Shown here: positions 31,662 to 44,214 of the stretch, piece by piece
Layout of the letters: each line of letters begins with the position of its first letter
How positions within the stretch are numbered: position 1 is the stretch's first letter
Assembly (NCBI GenBank): GCA_001574975.1
Contig: KQ965737.1
Span: forward strand, 722,288-786,287
Direction of reading: 5' to 3'
Length of the DNA: 64,000 nucleotides
Origin: Gonapodya prolifera JEL478
Taxonomy: Eukaryota > Monoblepharomycota > Monoblepharidomycetes > Monoblepharidales > Gonapodyaceae
Notes under the pieces: generated by a model
Database searches by the model: none
Told to the model about the DNA's origin: nothing
Seen by the model: only the letters and a program-made list of their open reading frames with translations
Translations under genes and position numbers: made by a program

Positions 31662-34044
31662 ATGGTGATTCCCTGCTATTCTCTGACTTGATGATGCAGA
31701 CTCACAGTGAATCCTCCCTTTCTTTCCTTGTCGCCAGTTCAAACGTCCGTTTCAGATCAAGTCACAAGCACCCGTGCGATCCTCCGATCGTCGCAAACTT
31801 CGTGCCGATATCCTCGCGAGATTTTCACCTCTGTTGTTGGAAGATGATTTAAATGCGGCAGGATGGAAAACAGGAGACGAAGTGGTACACGAGAAGGTTG
31901 AAACTTCCAATGGAAATGTTGTCGCGATCTATCGAATTCACAACCAGCCTTGGTGGTTCCGAGCTGCTGACGAACGAATCTATCCATCCGGTCAGTCTCT
32001 TGACATCGCTAATGCAATGCAATGTTCAACAGCGTCACGCGTGATGATTAGTGTATACTCTCTGGTTGTTACCGAACTCCTTTGTGGTGCTTTCCACTCA
32101 TGCGTTTGTTATGGGGAAGCTGCTTGGTGGAGCTGGTGAGACCGTTCACGAGCTGTGCGAGAAATAATATTGGCTGCACCAACGCCTTCCTTTTTTGCAC
32201 GCTTCCCCAGACTTGATGTTACCGGGAGTCGTTATACCAAAGGCTGGTCTCCCACAACTGAGGCCTGGTGATCCTGTTTCTGTAAACGTTCTGGATCGGA
32301 AACATCCGGATGGGACACCATCTCTCTGTGTGGGGCAAGCTCTTGTATCTACCGAGGATGCAAAAGCAGAAGGAATGCGGGGGAAAGGCGTATATATACT
32401 TCATTGGACAGGAGATTGGCTGTGGAAATCAGGTGATAAAACGAAAGCTGATGTTACGGAGGGAACGGCGAATGAAGGGGTGTCTGACGACGACGAGGGA
32501 CAAGAAGAAGTCATCTCCGATAGTGCTTTCGATGGTGATACTGTTGACGTGCCAGTCCGTGAAGAGGGGTTTCCCAGTGCTGAAGAGCGGATCGCTGATG
32601 TTCAAGATGCTGAAGATACCCCAAATCAGGACGCAATCGATGAAATTGCCTCAGTTGCAACTGGGCCAACGTATGAAGATGTCGATGGGTTGCTACAACA
32701 GGCTCTACTTCAAGCGTTGAAAGTGAAGTTGCTTCCTGTTGTGGAGAGCACGCGCGAGGTCTTGCCAATGGCAGGTTCGACTTTCTTTTCCGCATATATT
32801 CAGACGTCTGTACCAGGAGGGGGGAAGGTTGACGTAGCAAAGACCAGCTATAAAAAGGTACTGTGAGCTCGTCTTGCTGAGAGAACGAGCTGTTACCATT
32901 TTTTCGCGGTAGCTCTCCAAATTTCTCAAAGCTCAAGACAAAAGGGGCTTGATAAAAGTCAAGGAAATGAAAGGGGAAGTCATGATAACAGGAATCAACA
33001 AACTCCACCCAGAGTGCGTGCTTACGCATCCGTTCCCTTCTGTCATTGTGAGAACGAGTTATGTTCTCCATAGAATTGTCTCCTTCCAGCCGTTTCGTCA
33101 ACCAAAGCTTTCGCAGGGGGCAGCTTCTGTTCCGGTGGCCTCAACTGCTGTTCCGCCGGAACCGGCCGGTAGCATTACAGTGTCAAATCTCTATAAACCG
33201 CATGGCACTGGAACTAAGGAAGTTTTCGCGGAAGCTGGGAAAGATGTCCATGTTCTTTATACGGCCTCGGAAGTTCGGGAAGTTGTGCAACAATATGTGA
33301 AGGACAAAGGGTTGGTTCACAGTGAGGACCCGAGGTAAGTACTACCGTCACACAAGGTGTTCTTTCAGCTTTGTCGAGCCGTTCTGCTTTAGAAAAGTGA
33401 AGCTCGATTTGTACCTTGTCCAACTGCTCGGAAAAGAGGAGCAGAAACAAGTTGATGTGATTGGAAGGGATGAACTCGGAAAGAGGTAAGATCCCACCGA
33501 AAGGCTTTCTATGGCACTGATATCGATATCTTGTTAGATTCTTGGAACAGTGCCAATCACATTACGAGCTGGTTATACCTGGGGAGGAACCGATTGTTCG
33601 GTATGACGTTTGTTGCCCCTTGGAGTCCAACCTCACGAACACTGTTCTTGCTAGCAAGGGTGCTCCGCCACCAATACTCATAACCATCGAGCGGAGGCAT
33701 GGCAACAAGGTGGTCACAAAGGTGTCAGGACTGGAAACTTACTCCATCGATCCTGAAAAGTCAGCAGAAGATCTTCGATCACGATGTGGAACAGGAACCA
33801 CTGGTATGCCGGAAAACGCTGACCGCAAATGCAACATCGAAATGACGATTGTGTAAAAGTTCAACCACAGGCTGGGTCGAATCCAACGCGACCACAATAT
33901 GAGCTCATCGTGCAAGGGTCCAAAGCAAAAGAAGTGTGCGAATATCTTGACGAGCGATGGAGGGTGCCGTTTACGGGCAGGGGTAATGCAAAATCGAGCT
34001 CATTAATCCAAGTTACGGACAAGGTGCAGAACAAACGTCAATAA
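31662..34044 (+). CDS. EIF2D: Eukaryotic translation initiation factor 2D (ligatin / Tma64)
   Basis: Ten exons give 618 residues: 31662-31664, 31738-31990, 32052-32135, 32211-32857, 32913-33047, 33090-33334, 33393-33485, 33538-33600, 33655-33803 and 33860-34044. The first coding exon is just the ATG, and exon 2 opens with FKRPFQIKSQAPVRSSDRRK, the conserved eIF2D start. A PUA-type region follows (ADLMLPGVVIPKAGLPQLR, GKGVYILHWTGDWLWKSG), then an acidic linker, an SWIB/MDM2-like domain (FFSAYIQTS, LSKFLKAQDKRGLIKVKEM) and a C-terminal SUI1 domain (PPPILITIERRHGNKVVTKV). eIF2D delivers initiator tRNA without GTP and helps recycle 40S subunits. The exon 5/6 junction is the least certain. Confidence 0.92.
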
Positions 34045-34142
34045 GAAATGTGGATGAAAATTCGTACATACAAAATTGCAGTGTCGAAACTAAGCGGTAT
34101 ATAGATGCTACCATCACTCCCACCATTAATCTCCTCTAACAC

Positions 34143-36551
34143 TCATTGTCGATTCCATTGGTATTGCACTGTTTGCGCAACCGGGTATCCCTGCATTTGC
34201 ATGGGTACACCCCCATATGTGTTCTGCGCGCCAGCGTTTATTCGAACGACCCGAATAGGGAACTCGAACATTTGGTTATTGGAAGGATCAATTCTAACGG
34301 AAAATCAAGCTGTTAATAACCCTATTCGCATTTTTTGGAAAATTTTTAACTCACCCTCGTGCGGTGCCATCGGACCACGCTTCCTGAAGAATAAGCCGCT
34401 GTCCCACTTGCAACCCCGGTATTTCGTTGCTCACCACCCTCGCCTCGGCACCCCGATAGTTCGGTAAGGGTTGGCGGCCGACTTGCTGTCCCGGAAGTAC
34501 CTGCACACCGCGCGGCATCGCGCCGGGGGCCAGGGATACACTTCTCTGAGGAACTTGAATTGGGATCGTTCGAGATTCGTGTCGCGGAGGTGGTTTCGGA
34601 CCAAGTGCAGGTGGGTAAGTGGAAGGGTTGAGGTAAAACTGTTGTGGGAAGTACCCAGGAGCAACAGATGGCACTCGGGGGAAAGCGAAGGAAGCAGGAG
34701 CGACGGGAGCGACGGGAGTTGTCGGTTCAAGCCATTGTTCTCGAACAATCTTTTCAAATGTTGGTCTGGCAGGAATTGACGTCAATCAAACGGCTTGCCG
34801 CTTTCGAAGAAGAGCGCACTCACCGTTTGCTCGGATCTTGGTCCCAGCACACTCGGATAACATCTGCATATCCTTTGGGAACATCTTTTGGGATGATTGG
34901 TCGCTCTCCTTTCTTCACCGCCTCCTCCACCTGTTTGTCGTTGTATTCTGCAAACGGTAACCGTCGGGTTGCGAGCTCATAAAGAACCATGCCAAATCCG
35001 TAAACGTCCGAGGCTTCTGTATTAGGTTCCAATCGGAAAAGTTCCGGCGCAATCCATCTTATCGATCCAACGACATCAGTGGACTTGGCTTGGAGCATTT
35101 TCGAGAGACCGAAGTCGCAAATTTTGGCCGCTCCCTGCGAACCAACAGAGACGTAAGAGACAGATGGGGACATTGAATCTTCCAAAAAAAACCCTACCAA
35201 ATCCTCTCGAAGCATGACATTGCAACTCTTCAGATCCCTGTGCAGAATTTTCTGTCCAATGAGGTAAGCCATTCCTTTCGCAATGTCAGATGCGAAGCGG
35301 AACCTCCTGGGCCAGTCCAATTCCACTCTTTGGTTTGCAAGAACGTCGAAGAGCGAGCCTCGCTGCATATATTCCATGATGAGTGCATTGTGGCCCTGTT
35401 CGAGACAGACAGCCTTTTTGATGAAAAAGGCGAGGGTGCTATACTGGTGGGAGAGAAGCGAAGTACGCACGAAAGACTCACCATCAATTGGATTACATTG
35501 GGATGGCGGAGTTTTGCCATTAGTTTGAGCTCGTTCATGAATTCCCGATTGTCTCCCCCCTTCAGAACTTTAATGGCGACCTTGTCTGTTCGCCACCATC
35601 CAAGATAAACCTTCCAGGCGAGCGATTGTCAGAATGAGGTTTGGCACAGTGAATTTGGTCCAAAAGCATACCTCGCCGAATGCACCACCTCCCAACTTCT
35701 TTTCCAACTTTAGTTCAGCATACGGAACGATAAAGCCTTCGAGCAACGAGTCCGCAGTTTCCCTCTGCTCCTTTGGCTTCGGCACACACTCTTGAAGGAT
35801 CGTCTGAAACTGCCTGCGGATGGCGGTGACTCGGTCGGCTGGTGCAGGATATTGCGCCGCAAGCCCTTCATCATGATTGGACAATTTGAACACGAATTCA
35901 TCTGCCCAGGTGTAAGAGTGAGATCTCTTGTGGTCAAACGATGTGACCTGAATCGTTGCCTTACCCTCTCGTCGTTGCAAGTCAACCAGGTCCTGCTGGC
36001 GATCGGTTTCATCGTCTGAAGGGTTGAAAATTTGCTTAACTTGCAGGTCAGCCTGCAACAAGCCAACAGAAAAAGAAATGATGCATGAGATTTGCAATGG
36101 TGGAATGCATGAGACCAGCTCACATTGATTCCCTTGGCTGACTCCGCGAGACTCCGATTCAGCTGTTCGAAGGATACTGTATCCGTTCCACTTTCGTATA
36201 CTCTGCGCAGCCATGACGGCGCTGTATGTGCTCGCAGCTGCTCCTGACATCTGAGAACAGCGACCTCCAAGAGTTTGATCCCAACAACGATGGATGGGGT
36301 TGCAAGGTCGGGTCGACCAGCTATTTGATCCACAAAAACGCCAATCATTCCCGAGCGAGTGACTTGGCGGATGGGAGAACGTCGACGGGGAGGTGTCAGC
36401 ATCGGGTCTCCCGTGCCCACGCGGCCAAGTGGGTGCGGGACCCCAACTCACCCAGTCTCTGGCACTGAAACTTATTCGCCTCAACCGATGCCATCAGATC
36501 CGTCAGTTGCGCGTTCGCCATTTGGAAAGCTCCGACTGCTTCAGCAGCCAT
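34143..36551 (-). CDS. TKL-type protein kinase with an N-terminal MLKL-like helical domain
   Basis: Exons begin 36551-36452, 36362-36124 and 36052-35672. The N-terminal ~250 residues are helical (LLEVAVLRCQEQLRAH, FEQLNRSLAESAKGIN, ADLQVKQIFNPSDDETDRQQ) and resemble the four-helix/brace region of MLKL-like and related plant/fungal kinases. The kinase domain starts at LGGGAFGEVYLG. It has the lysine in VAIKVLK, LRHPNVIQLM, the catalytic loop HRDLKSCNVML, ICDFGLSKM, GSIRWIAPE and CWDQDPSKRPTF, so it should be active. A Pro-rich tail ends in VQYQWNRQ at the TGA (34145-34143). The substrate is unknown; whether the helical domain acts on membranes, as in MLKL, is untested. It is head to tail with the downstream DDX46 gene. 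Confidence 0.85.
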
Positions 36552-36960
36552 AGTGTCCTGGGTGTATGGTGAGGTTGCAGCGAAAGGGAAAATGGCAGTA
36601 GCAACGTTGGGTAGATTCGATGGAAAGTTCCGGCGATGCGGGTTTGGCGTTGGGAAAAGAAAGATGCGAGTGGGTTGGAAATTGGGATCCCTGGTTGGGT
36701 GGACCGGTCCCCTGCAGTGAGCCCACAAGATCGGATGGGGTCACCGAGACCCAAATTTTCTCGAAAGCAACAAGGACGATTCTTTTCATCAAGTGTGCTA
36801 CGAAATAGACATACTTGATTTTTAGTTCAGAGATTTCAGAGTTTTTCAAAAAACCGAAAGTGGGACCCGTTTGGGCAAGGGGTGCGATCTTTGTGACCCA
36901 ACCTTCAGTTTTATTGCATAGCCAATTTATTTCAAATTGATTCCATAGCCTCAACAGTGT
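36552..36960. other. Intergenic region upstream of the kinase gene
   Basis: This 409-bp interval lies between the kinase ATG and the stop of the DDX46 gene, both on the minus strand. No coding exon is convincing. It should contain the DDX46 terminator and the kinase promoter. Confidence 0.5.
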
Positions 36961-39900
36961 CTAAACGACCAGATACCTCCCTTCCGGCCTTCCACCTCCC
37001 CTGGCTTCTTGTTCGGCCGCTTGAATGGCTGCTTCCTTGATCACTTGCATCAATTCCCATCGAGCATTTTCCACAGAATACTCCGACTCGCCCTCAACCA
37101 CGAGATAGAGCTTACGTTCGCCAGGTGGAACAGGTTTATCAGGAGGATAGTAAAGACCTCGCGTGGTAATTGCTGCGCCAGTTCTCTCAATGATAGTCGA
37201 AATGGTGTCCTAAACACATGTAAGGTAGTAGGTAGTGTTGAAAACACCCAGACATCAAATGGAAGTCAATATGAATTGAAGCCACTGGTGTTATCATGAC
37301 GTGACCCACCTTGTTGGTAACCTTCCACCTGGCTTTCTGCGGATAGTCATTAATCTCAATTTCGATTTGAACCTCAGCCTCCTTTGGTCTCTCCTCTTTG
37401 AAACCTTGACCCATAAGTTTCTGTCGAATTTCCTCAAGCTTGCTCGCGTGCTCCGACGTCCCGATCTTCTGAGAGACTCGCTTCGCCGCCTCCTTTGCCG
37501 CCTTAATTGCGTCTGAGACACCAGTACCCGACATATGGGACTCGCTTCCCGCGACAGTGGTGGCGTCTCCGTTTTGGCCGGGAGCTGCGGGATTGGCTTG
37601 CTTCTTAGGTTTAGCGGCATCTGGTTCAATATCGTCTTCTTCTTCCTCATCTAGGCCGCCGCCATGGAGCTGTTGATATCAGCATGCGACATTGAGTAAT
37701 GGTCTCGAACGGTGTTGACAAAATGCTGAACTCTCACCTTCTTTTCCGCCTTCTTCACGCGGTCTCTCTCGGCATCAAGTTTCTCCAGTCCTTTTCCTCC
37801 AAAGCCACTACCGGCCGCTTGCGCATTTCCTGCTTTCACCTTGGCAATAAAGGCATCCGCGAGCTTCTGGACATCTTCCGGAATCGTAGCCTTGGACGCT
37901 ATGAGCGCTTTTACAATGTCCACAGAGTAGCGATCCTGTTCCGGTGTGATAAAAGTGTATGCAACACCCTTGTTACCAGCACGACCAGTACGCCCAACGC
38001 GATGAACATAGCTGTCAGGGTGAGCGATCGCGTTTAAATCTACGATGGCCATCGACAAGTAGGGAAGTGCACTCACTCTTCCATGTGGTTTGGGCATTCA
38101 TAGTTCACAACAAGATTCAAAGATTTCACATCAAGCCCTCTAGCAGCCACACTAGTTGCAATCAGAATCCCAATGTTTCCTTGCTTGAAATCTTGTATGG
38201 TTGCGTCTCGATCGACCTGATCCTTTCCACCATGGAGAGACTGGCAGGGATACCCTCGCCGCAACAAATCACGCAGAAGCGAGTCCGCGGCTTCCTGCCT
38301 GTCCACAAATATCAAGGCACGCTGATCTTTGCTGTCGTCGTACCACTCGCCCAGGATGTGAAGCAGTCGGGGGAACTTATCGTCGTCCGCTTGCACTTCC
38401 ACGCGCTGATCAACTGTATCTGCGACCGTAGAACGACCTCCCACTGTGATTTCCAACGGTCGCCGAAGAATCTTTCTCGCTAAAGCTTCCATTTGGCGAG
38501 GGAAGGTCGCCGAGAACAGAACGGTCTGGCGATCAGGTCGGATGTTTGTGATAATCTTCATTACCTGCGGTTCGAAACCCACTAAGATGCTCGGAGTTAA
38601 GCAAAGAAACACAATGGCACGAATATTACGGAGAGTGAACTCACTGTCGAACATTCTGTCCGCTTCGTCCAGTACCAGGTAAGTGACCCTCCTAAGGTTT
38701 GTTACTCTGCCGCTGTTGGCGCACAGAAGATCGATCATGCGCCCAGGTGTGCACACAATAATTTCAGCCCCCCTCTTGAGTTCCGCAATTTGGTCCTTGA
38801 TGGGGGCACCGCCATATGCGCAGACAGTTCTCAGTCCCAGCACTCGGGCAAACGGCCGCATTTCCCGGTGAATCTGTACCGCCAATTCACGCGTAGGTGT
38901 CATGATGAGCCCAACGGGTCCTTCGCCAAGGTTGACAGCACGCTGGTCTTTAATGTGTCGCAGCATGGGCAACACAAACGCCAGCGTTTTCCCCGACCCT
39001 GTCTTTGCAACACCAATCACATCTCGACCGGCCATGATCGCTGGCATAGCCTGTGCTTGGATCGGCGAGGGCTTTTCAAACTTGAGGTGCTTGCGAATGA
39101 CCTCGAGCACTCCTGGGGGAAGGCCAAACTGGGTCCATTTGCGGATGGGTTTGGGGCACGCTTGGCCGCGAATCTTGATCCCTTCGAGCTCCAGGCGGAT
39201 TATTTCCACCTCGTCTGCCGTGAGCTGGCCCACTTCGTCGGGTTCGATGAAGAAGTCTTTTCGGAAGGGTTCGTACGTGATGGTGGAATGGTCGACCGGG
39301 ACCAAGTCCTTTCGAACCGCTTTTGCCCTCTGTGCGGCAATCCTTGATACAAACGATAAGCCAATTCGAAACGGTCAAGGGATAACATTACACTCACGCC
39401 ATAATATCTTCCTCCGGGGCTTCTTCGTCATCACTTCCACGTCGCGCAACAAGTTCTCCTCTTTCTTCCTCTTCAGGCATCGCCGAGCGACTGTCCGCTT
39501 CAGCCATGAGCTTGGCGTCTTCTTCCTGTATTTTTGCCACCGCGGTGGTCACGTCGGCCATAAAGGCATCAAGAGGATCATTGCCTTCCGCATCCACTTC
39601 CATGTCGTCGCCAGGCTTGGGGGGAAGCGCATGGGAACTCGACCCATTGACGACTGTTCCTTTTTCCTTGTCGCTGCCAAACATTTCCTCCAAGCTCCTG
39701 ATCTTCCTCTTTTTTCCCCCGTCACCAGTCCCACCTTCGTCGTCCGAGCCAAAAGGATTGCGAGATCCCACGGCCGGCTTTGATTGACCTGACGTCAAGC
39801 GTGAGGAGGGGAGGGGCTTCGAAGGGGGCTTTGCAGAAACTGTAAGGGATGTTGTGGTTTTGGTCGTGGAGAGAGGTCGAGTGAGAGCGCCCAGCGGTTT

Positions 39901-40690
39901 GGCAGGTGGGAGTGGTATAGAAGCGGGCCTCGAGTTCGTGCTAGATTCCATCTTAACGCCGGGTTCGGCCTTGATGATTGGAGGGGATGGCAGTGAAGGG
40001 CTACCACGACCGGCAGAAATGGGCGAGTCTGACGGCATGCTAGAAGAACCTGAGCCAAGTCCCTTTTGTTTACGAAACTGCTCCAGTTTCTCCAGTCGTT
40101 GACGCCGCTTCTCTCCTTCGCTGAGGTCATGTTCGGGGGGAGGTGCGGGTGGCTGGTATCGCAAGTGTTTGGCCCAATGAGTGTTTAGAATGAAGCATTA
40201 TACAAAATCTTCAGTCAACAGGACTCACCTCAGGCTCAACCTTGGCTTTCACATCCACCGCCGGCGCTGGTAAATCAGAAACCGATCTATCACCACCACC
40301 GTCCCGATTCTGGGAGTGGGCCGGGGCCGGAGATCTTACCATTGCTTCAGACGCAGAACTACTGTTGCCAAGCGCTGCCCGCGACTGGCCCGACCCGGCC
40401 TGCGCTTGGCGAGGGGGTGACGGAGACCTGTGTTTTCTGTAGTCGCGGTCGTCACGGTCCTTCTCCCTCCGCCGTTCGCGCGAGCGGTCTCTGTCGCGGT
40501 CCCTGTGCGAGCGGTCTCTGTCCCTCTCCCGCTCTCTGTCCGCCCTCTCCTTCGTCCGCCTGGAGTCGTGTCTATCGTCCTTGTCTCTGCGCTCGTCTCT
40601 GCGCGCGTCTTCGTCCTCTCTGCGCCGCCGTTTTCTGTCATCGGGCGACACGGACCGGTCTGCGTTGCGCTTGGACGTCGACGGGGCCAT
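36961..40690 (-). CDS. PRP5: DEAD-box ATP-dependent RNA helicase Prp5/DDX46
   Basis: Exon 1 (40690-40229) encodes an Arg/Asp/Glu-rich RS-like head. Exon 2 starts at 40152 ([19 protein letters not shown]) and is an acidic linker containing SLEEMFG. Helicase motifs follow in order: Q motif [24 protein letters not shown], Ia PTRELAVQ, Ib [44 protein letters not shown] and [12 protein letters not shown]. The C-terminal region ([20 protein letters not shown], then [20 protein letters not shown]) is typical of Prp5/DDX46. The protein ends RYLVV at 36961. Prp5 remodels U2 snRNP so that U2 pairs with the branch site. The ATG is 74 bp from that of the divergent ABRACL gene, implying a shared promoter. 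Confidence 0.93.
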
Positions 40691-40764
40691 GTTTGAATGG
40701 AACTGCGGATTGTGTGACCACGGTCCAAGGATCCACCAACTGGAAAGTACTCTACATTATTCAA

Positions 40765-41204
40765 ATGAAAGTCGAAGAGGAAATCGAGCTGCTCATTTCG
40801 GAGATTAAAAGGCTGGGCACCAAAGGTACGCGCTCGATTCCATCGTGCTGATGCTGAGGGGGTTTGCCATCAACCATGCATCTTCAGATGCCAACGGCAT
40901 CGTATCTGTCAAATACGGGAAGCTCTTCTCGGATGACAAGTAAGAATCGAGATCGCATGTATTCCTCGGCTTGATGTCATTGCTTTCGTTCTCCGTAGAG
41001 TTGCCAACACGTTTGAAGCACTTCTTGGAACTTTGAGAGCAGCAAAGAAGCGCAAGATTGTCGATTTTAAGGGAGAGATGCTTCTACAAGGCAAGTACAC
41101 AAAGAGTACATTTTCGAAAATTCCATGAATCTCACATTGCATCATCATCATCACCAGGCGTCCATGACGATGTCGTCGTCATTCTGTTGAAAGAAACGCT
41201 TTAG
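40765..41204 (+). CDS. ABRACL: Costars-family protein (ABRACL-like)
   Basis: Four short exons (40765-40825, 40888-40939, 40999-41090, 41158-41204) give 83 residues: MKVEEEIELLISEIKRLG, VSVKYGKLFSDDK, ANTFEALLGTLRAAKKRKIV, FKGEMLLQGVHDDVVVILL. This is the complete costars domain at its usual length (about 80 residues). Family members in animals and Dictyostelium regulate actin and cell motility; the family is scarce in Dikarya, which supports an early-diverging fungus with motile cells (inference). The last intron begins with GC rather than GT (CAAG|gcaagt), the commonest non-canonical donor class. Confidence 0.93.
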
Positions 41205-41389
41205 TCCTGACATCAATCATCTACCAACGGCGTTGATCGCCATCAGGTTAACGTGCTCCAGGGAGAACGAATGAAGAGATCGAAAGTAAATAGATATATG
41301 TTTCAAGATTAAGGCAGGATAAGTTTCAATACATGTATGCTCTATGCCAAACTAAGTGAAAAAGTCCGTAACAAAAGATGGTGGGTTCC

Positions 41390-44214
41390 TCACGCTTGCT
41401 TGACTTGAACCCACTTCCCGATACTTGGCACCCCATCGTTCACAATATACAGTACGTAGAATCCCGCCGGGACAACGTTGTTATCGGGCGGTGTGGTGAT
41501 TTGGAGCGTCGTCGGGGTCTGGACCACCGTGGGTGCGAACACCAATCGTGTTCCCATGTGCATTCTGAAAAGAGTTCAACATGCGAAATTAGCAATCGTC
41601 GCAAGCAAGAAATATCTTCCGACGTCAAAGACTTACGAGTGCGTCACTCCCCCAGGAAAGTAGAAGCTCGCCTGCAGCGGCTTCGTGCTGTCCCACGACC
41701 CAGTGACGGTGAACACCTCACCGGGCGCGACCGCTTCTGGTGGGTCCGCCGTGAAGGCTGGCCGCGTTTTGCTCGTCTTCAAGTACGGCGGCGTGAAGAA
41801 CTCGTTGCGATACTCGGTCGGGTACGGGTCGGTAAAGTTCGGGTCGAGGTGCGGGTTGGATCCAGATATAAGGACCCGACCGTCTGGCATCAGTTGAGAG
41901 ACAGAGTGATCTGCGAGCGAGCACGAGTGATAGGTAAGCGAGGGCACCGCATGCAGCTTATGTCACACACTCACACATCCTCGGGATGGTCGAAGCAGAA
42001 AGCGTCCACCACCTCTTTGCCTTTGGCGCGCCGGGAATGAACAAATCGGGTGCAAAGACCGGATCTTTCGCCGCCTCAAAGCCTTGGTGGCCCTTCTTGG
42101 CGCCGTTGATGAACAAAACGGACCCGTCGGGGAGAATCACGGGGTGCACCATGACGCGCGCCTGCGGCATGGATTCGGATACGTCCCAGCTGGGACTTGC
42201 GGCCTCTGGGGTGACTAATTTGCGCAAGAGAGAAACGTGGTTAATTGTTGATGCTTATGCAGAGAAGTTCTGGTGTTTGCCAAACGTACTTATGCCACAT
42301 GCGTTTGTTGCAGGTTCCTCAATCCAAAGGTCGGGGTGACCTCCTCCGCACACCATGAAGTGGGCAGTGTAGTTGTCTCGTGGGCTGAGTGGAAGGAGCG
42401 TTCCTGCTGCCACTGAAGGGTACGTTCGAGGGTAGATCCCTGGAAATAAAAGCGGTTTTAGTTATGAGGTAGAGTGAGAGGGGGATTGGCTGGGTTCAAA
42501 GTGAACCAACCTGGGATATCGGGTAGTTCGCGTACAACTGCGTTGGTGTTGGTGTCCAGAATGAGACTACTCAACCCCGCCATAATAAAGAGCTTGCCGC
42601 TCCTCAGTACATGCACGTGTGGGTACATTTGGAACGGATACACATTGGGCGCCTCGAGGAGATCAAGATGGAAATTGCCCGAGGGGTTTTGGGGGTAGTA
42701 CTCGTACGTAGGGTTGTTTGTGATCTTGTCCACCGCGAGACCTTGGTCAAACTGGCCAATGCCTCCAATGATGAACATGCGAGAGTCGGGAAGGATCAAT
42801 GTCGTGGGGTACCATCTGGGAGATTGGAGTTTGTGGTCCGGGATCGTTGGCCACTCTTGCCAGTCGCAGTCTGGTGCACCAGGTGCGGAGCAAGGTCTGT
42901 TCAAGATGCGCCAGCCGTCGTATCCGGAAGCAATAGCAGCGTCGTTGTAGTCTAACACAAAAATTGGTGAGCGGAAAGCATAAATCTCTGGATTTTCAAG
43001 CACTTACTGAGGGATCCTCCAGCACTGAAAATGCTCCCATTCGGTGTTGTGCCGATGCCGCTGCAGAAGGGGTTTGTCTTCAGGTCCAATCCAGTTAGGG
43101 ATAGTGTTGTCGGATTCCACTCGGCGGCGTACGCATATCGCGCTGCAGAAACAACGGCGCAGGTTATATCTTTGGTCCGTCCGTCAATTGCTGAAACCAA
43201 TCTCACTAGGGTCGCTCGTCAAGTTTAATTCCGTCCTCAGCTCTTGCTTCGCGAGGAAGATGACGTTTGAAGTTTTCGGAACGAGAATAAGGTGCATGGA
43301 TGGTACGCCGCTGCGTCCCGCCTCGACAAAGTCTCCTGTGTCGTTCAAATTGCCCGACGGAGCCAGGGCATCGCACCCAGACTGGCATCCTGCCCCGCAT
43401 GAGAAGTACGAGGAACCACAATAGCCGTCTGCCCCGCAGCTAACGACGATCGCAAACATGTGAGCGAGAGGCGTTTTCACTTTGTTGCACCGAGAATACG
43501 TACCAAGGAGCGTAGCCTTGAGTGTAGCTGTTTGCGACAGTGGCTGGGTAAAAAGAAACGCAAACATGAAGTGACGACGTAAAACCTTCGCAATGGCTGT
43601 TCATTCCACTTACGGCACATCGCACCACCAAAAGCAACCCCACACCTTCCTGTGAATGGAGCATTGGGGTCGGCAACGGTCAAGGGTGTTGTGGAGGTAT
43701 CACCCGTTCCACCTGAGCCTGAAGCGTTGAGGCTTCCGGCGTCGGAGTTTGATGACGGAGAAGATCGCAATTTCACCACGAAAACAGCCACAAGAGCGAC
43801 AGCGGCAAGGAGAAGAACGAGTGCAACTGAAATTTGTGAACATGGAAGGTGAGTTGAAGCGGCCTTGGTGACTGTGCATGAAGCGGGTTCCTCCATCCAC
43901 CAGTGTCCCAAGGTGAGTGGAGCTTTAACGATTGCATCTTACGCCAAGGTCCTCGTCACCAGTTTCCCAGTCTCTTTGCGTCCGCGGCATGGGAGTCGTT
44001 CTGCGTTATCCCCCATCAACGTACCTCCCGCTAGAATCTTGACAGCCTTCTTCTTTCCAAAGAAGCCGCCCCTGCTGCCGCCCTCTGTATCCATCCCCTC
44101 GAAGTTTCCCGCCCGCATTCCTCGTGAGCGTCCAAGTGCACGCGTGTCCCCCATTGAGCGGTCATCATGCGAGGGTTCGTAGCCCTGTGCGTTGTACTGT
44201 GAGTGCGACTTCAT
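41390..44214 (-). CDS. Membrane-anchored glyoxal oxidase (copper radical oxidase) with chitin-binding domain
   Basis: The N-terminus from the ATG at 44214 is cytosolic and basic up to GGFFGKKKAVKILAGG. A single transmembrane helix follows (VALVLLLAAVALVAVFVV), making a type II protein. A hevein/CBM18-like module with eight Cys runs from GRCGVAFGGAMC to CCGADGYCGSSYFSCGAGC and SGC. The catalytic beta-propeller shows copper-radical motifs: the cross-linking Cys in NPFCSGIG, a Tyr in SPRWYPTTLILPD, HFMVCGGGHPDLW, the Tyr-His pair in RMYHSVSQLMPDGR (across an intron) and the last His in GVTHS. The C-terminal domain ends in GVPSIGKWVQV. Such enzymes oxidise simple aldehydes and release H2O2. Intron positions match the second oxidase (47880-50544), showing duplication. 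Confidence 0.88.
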
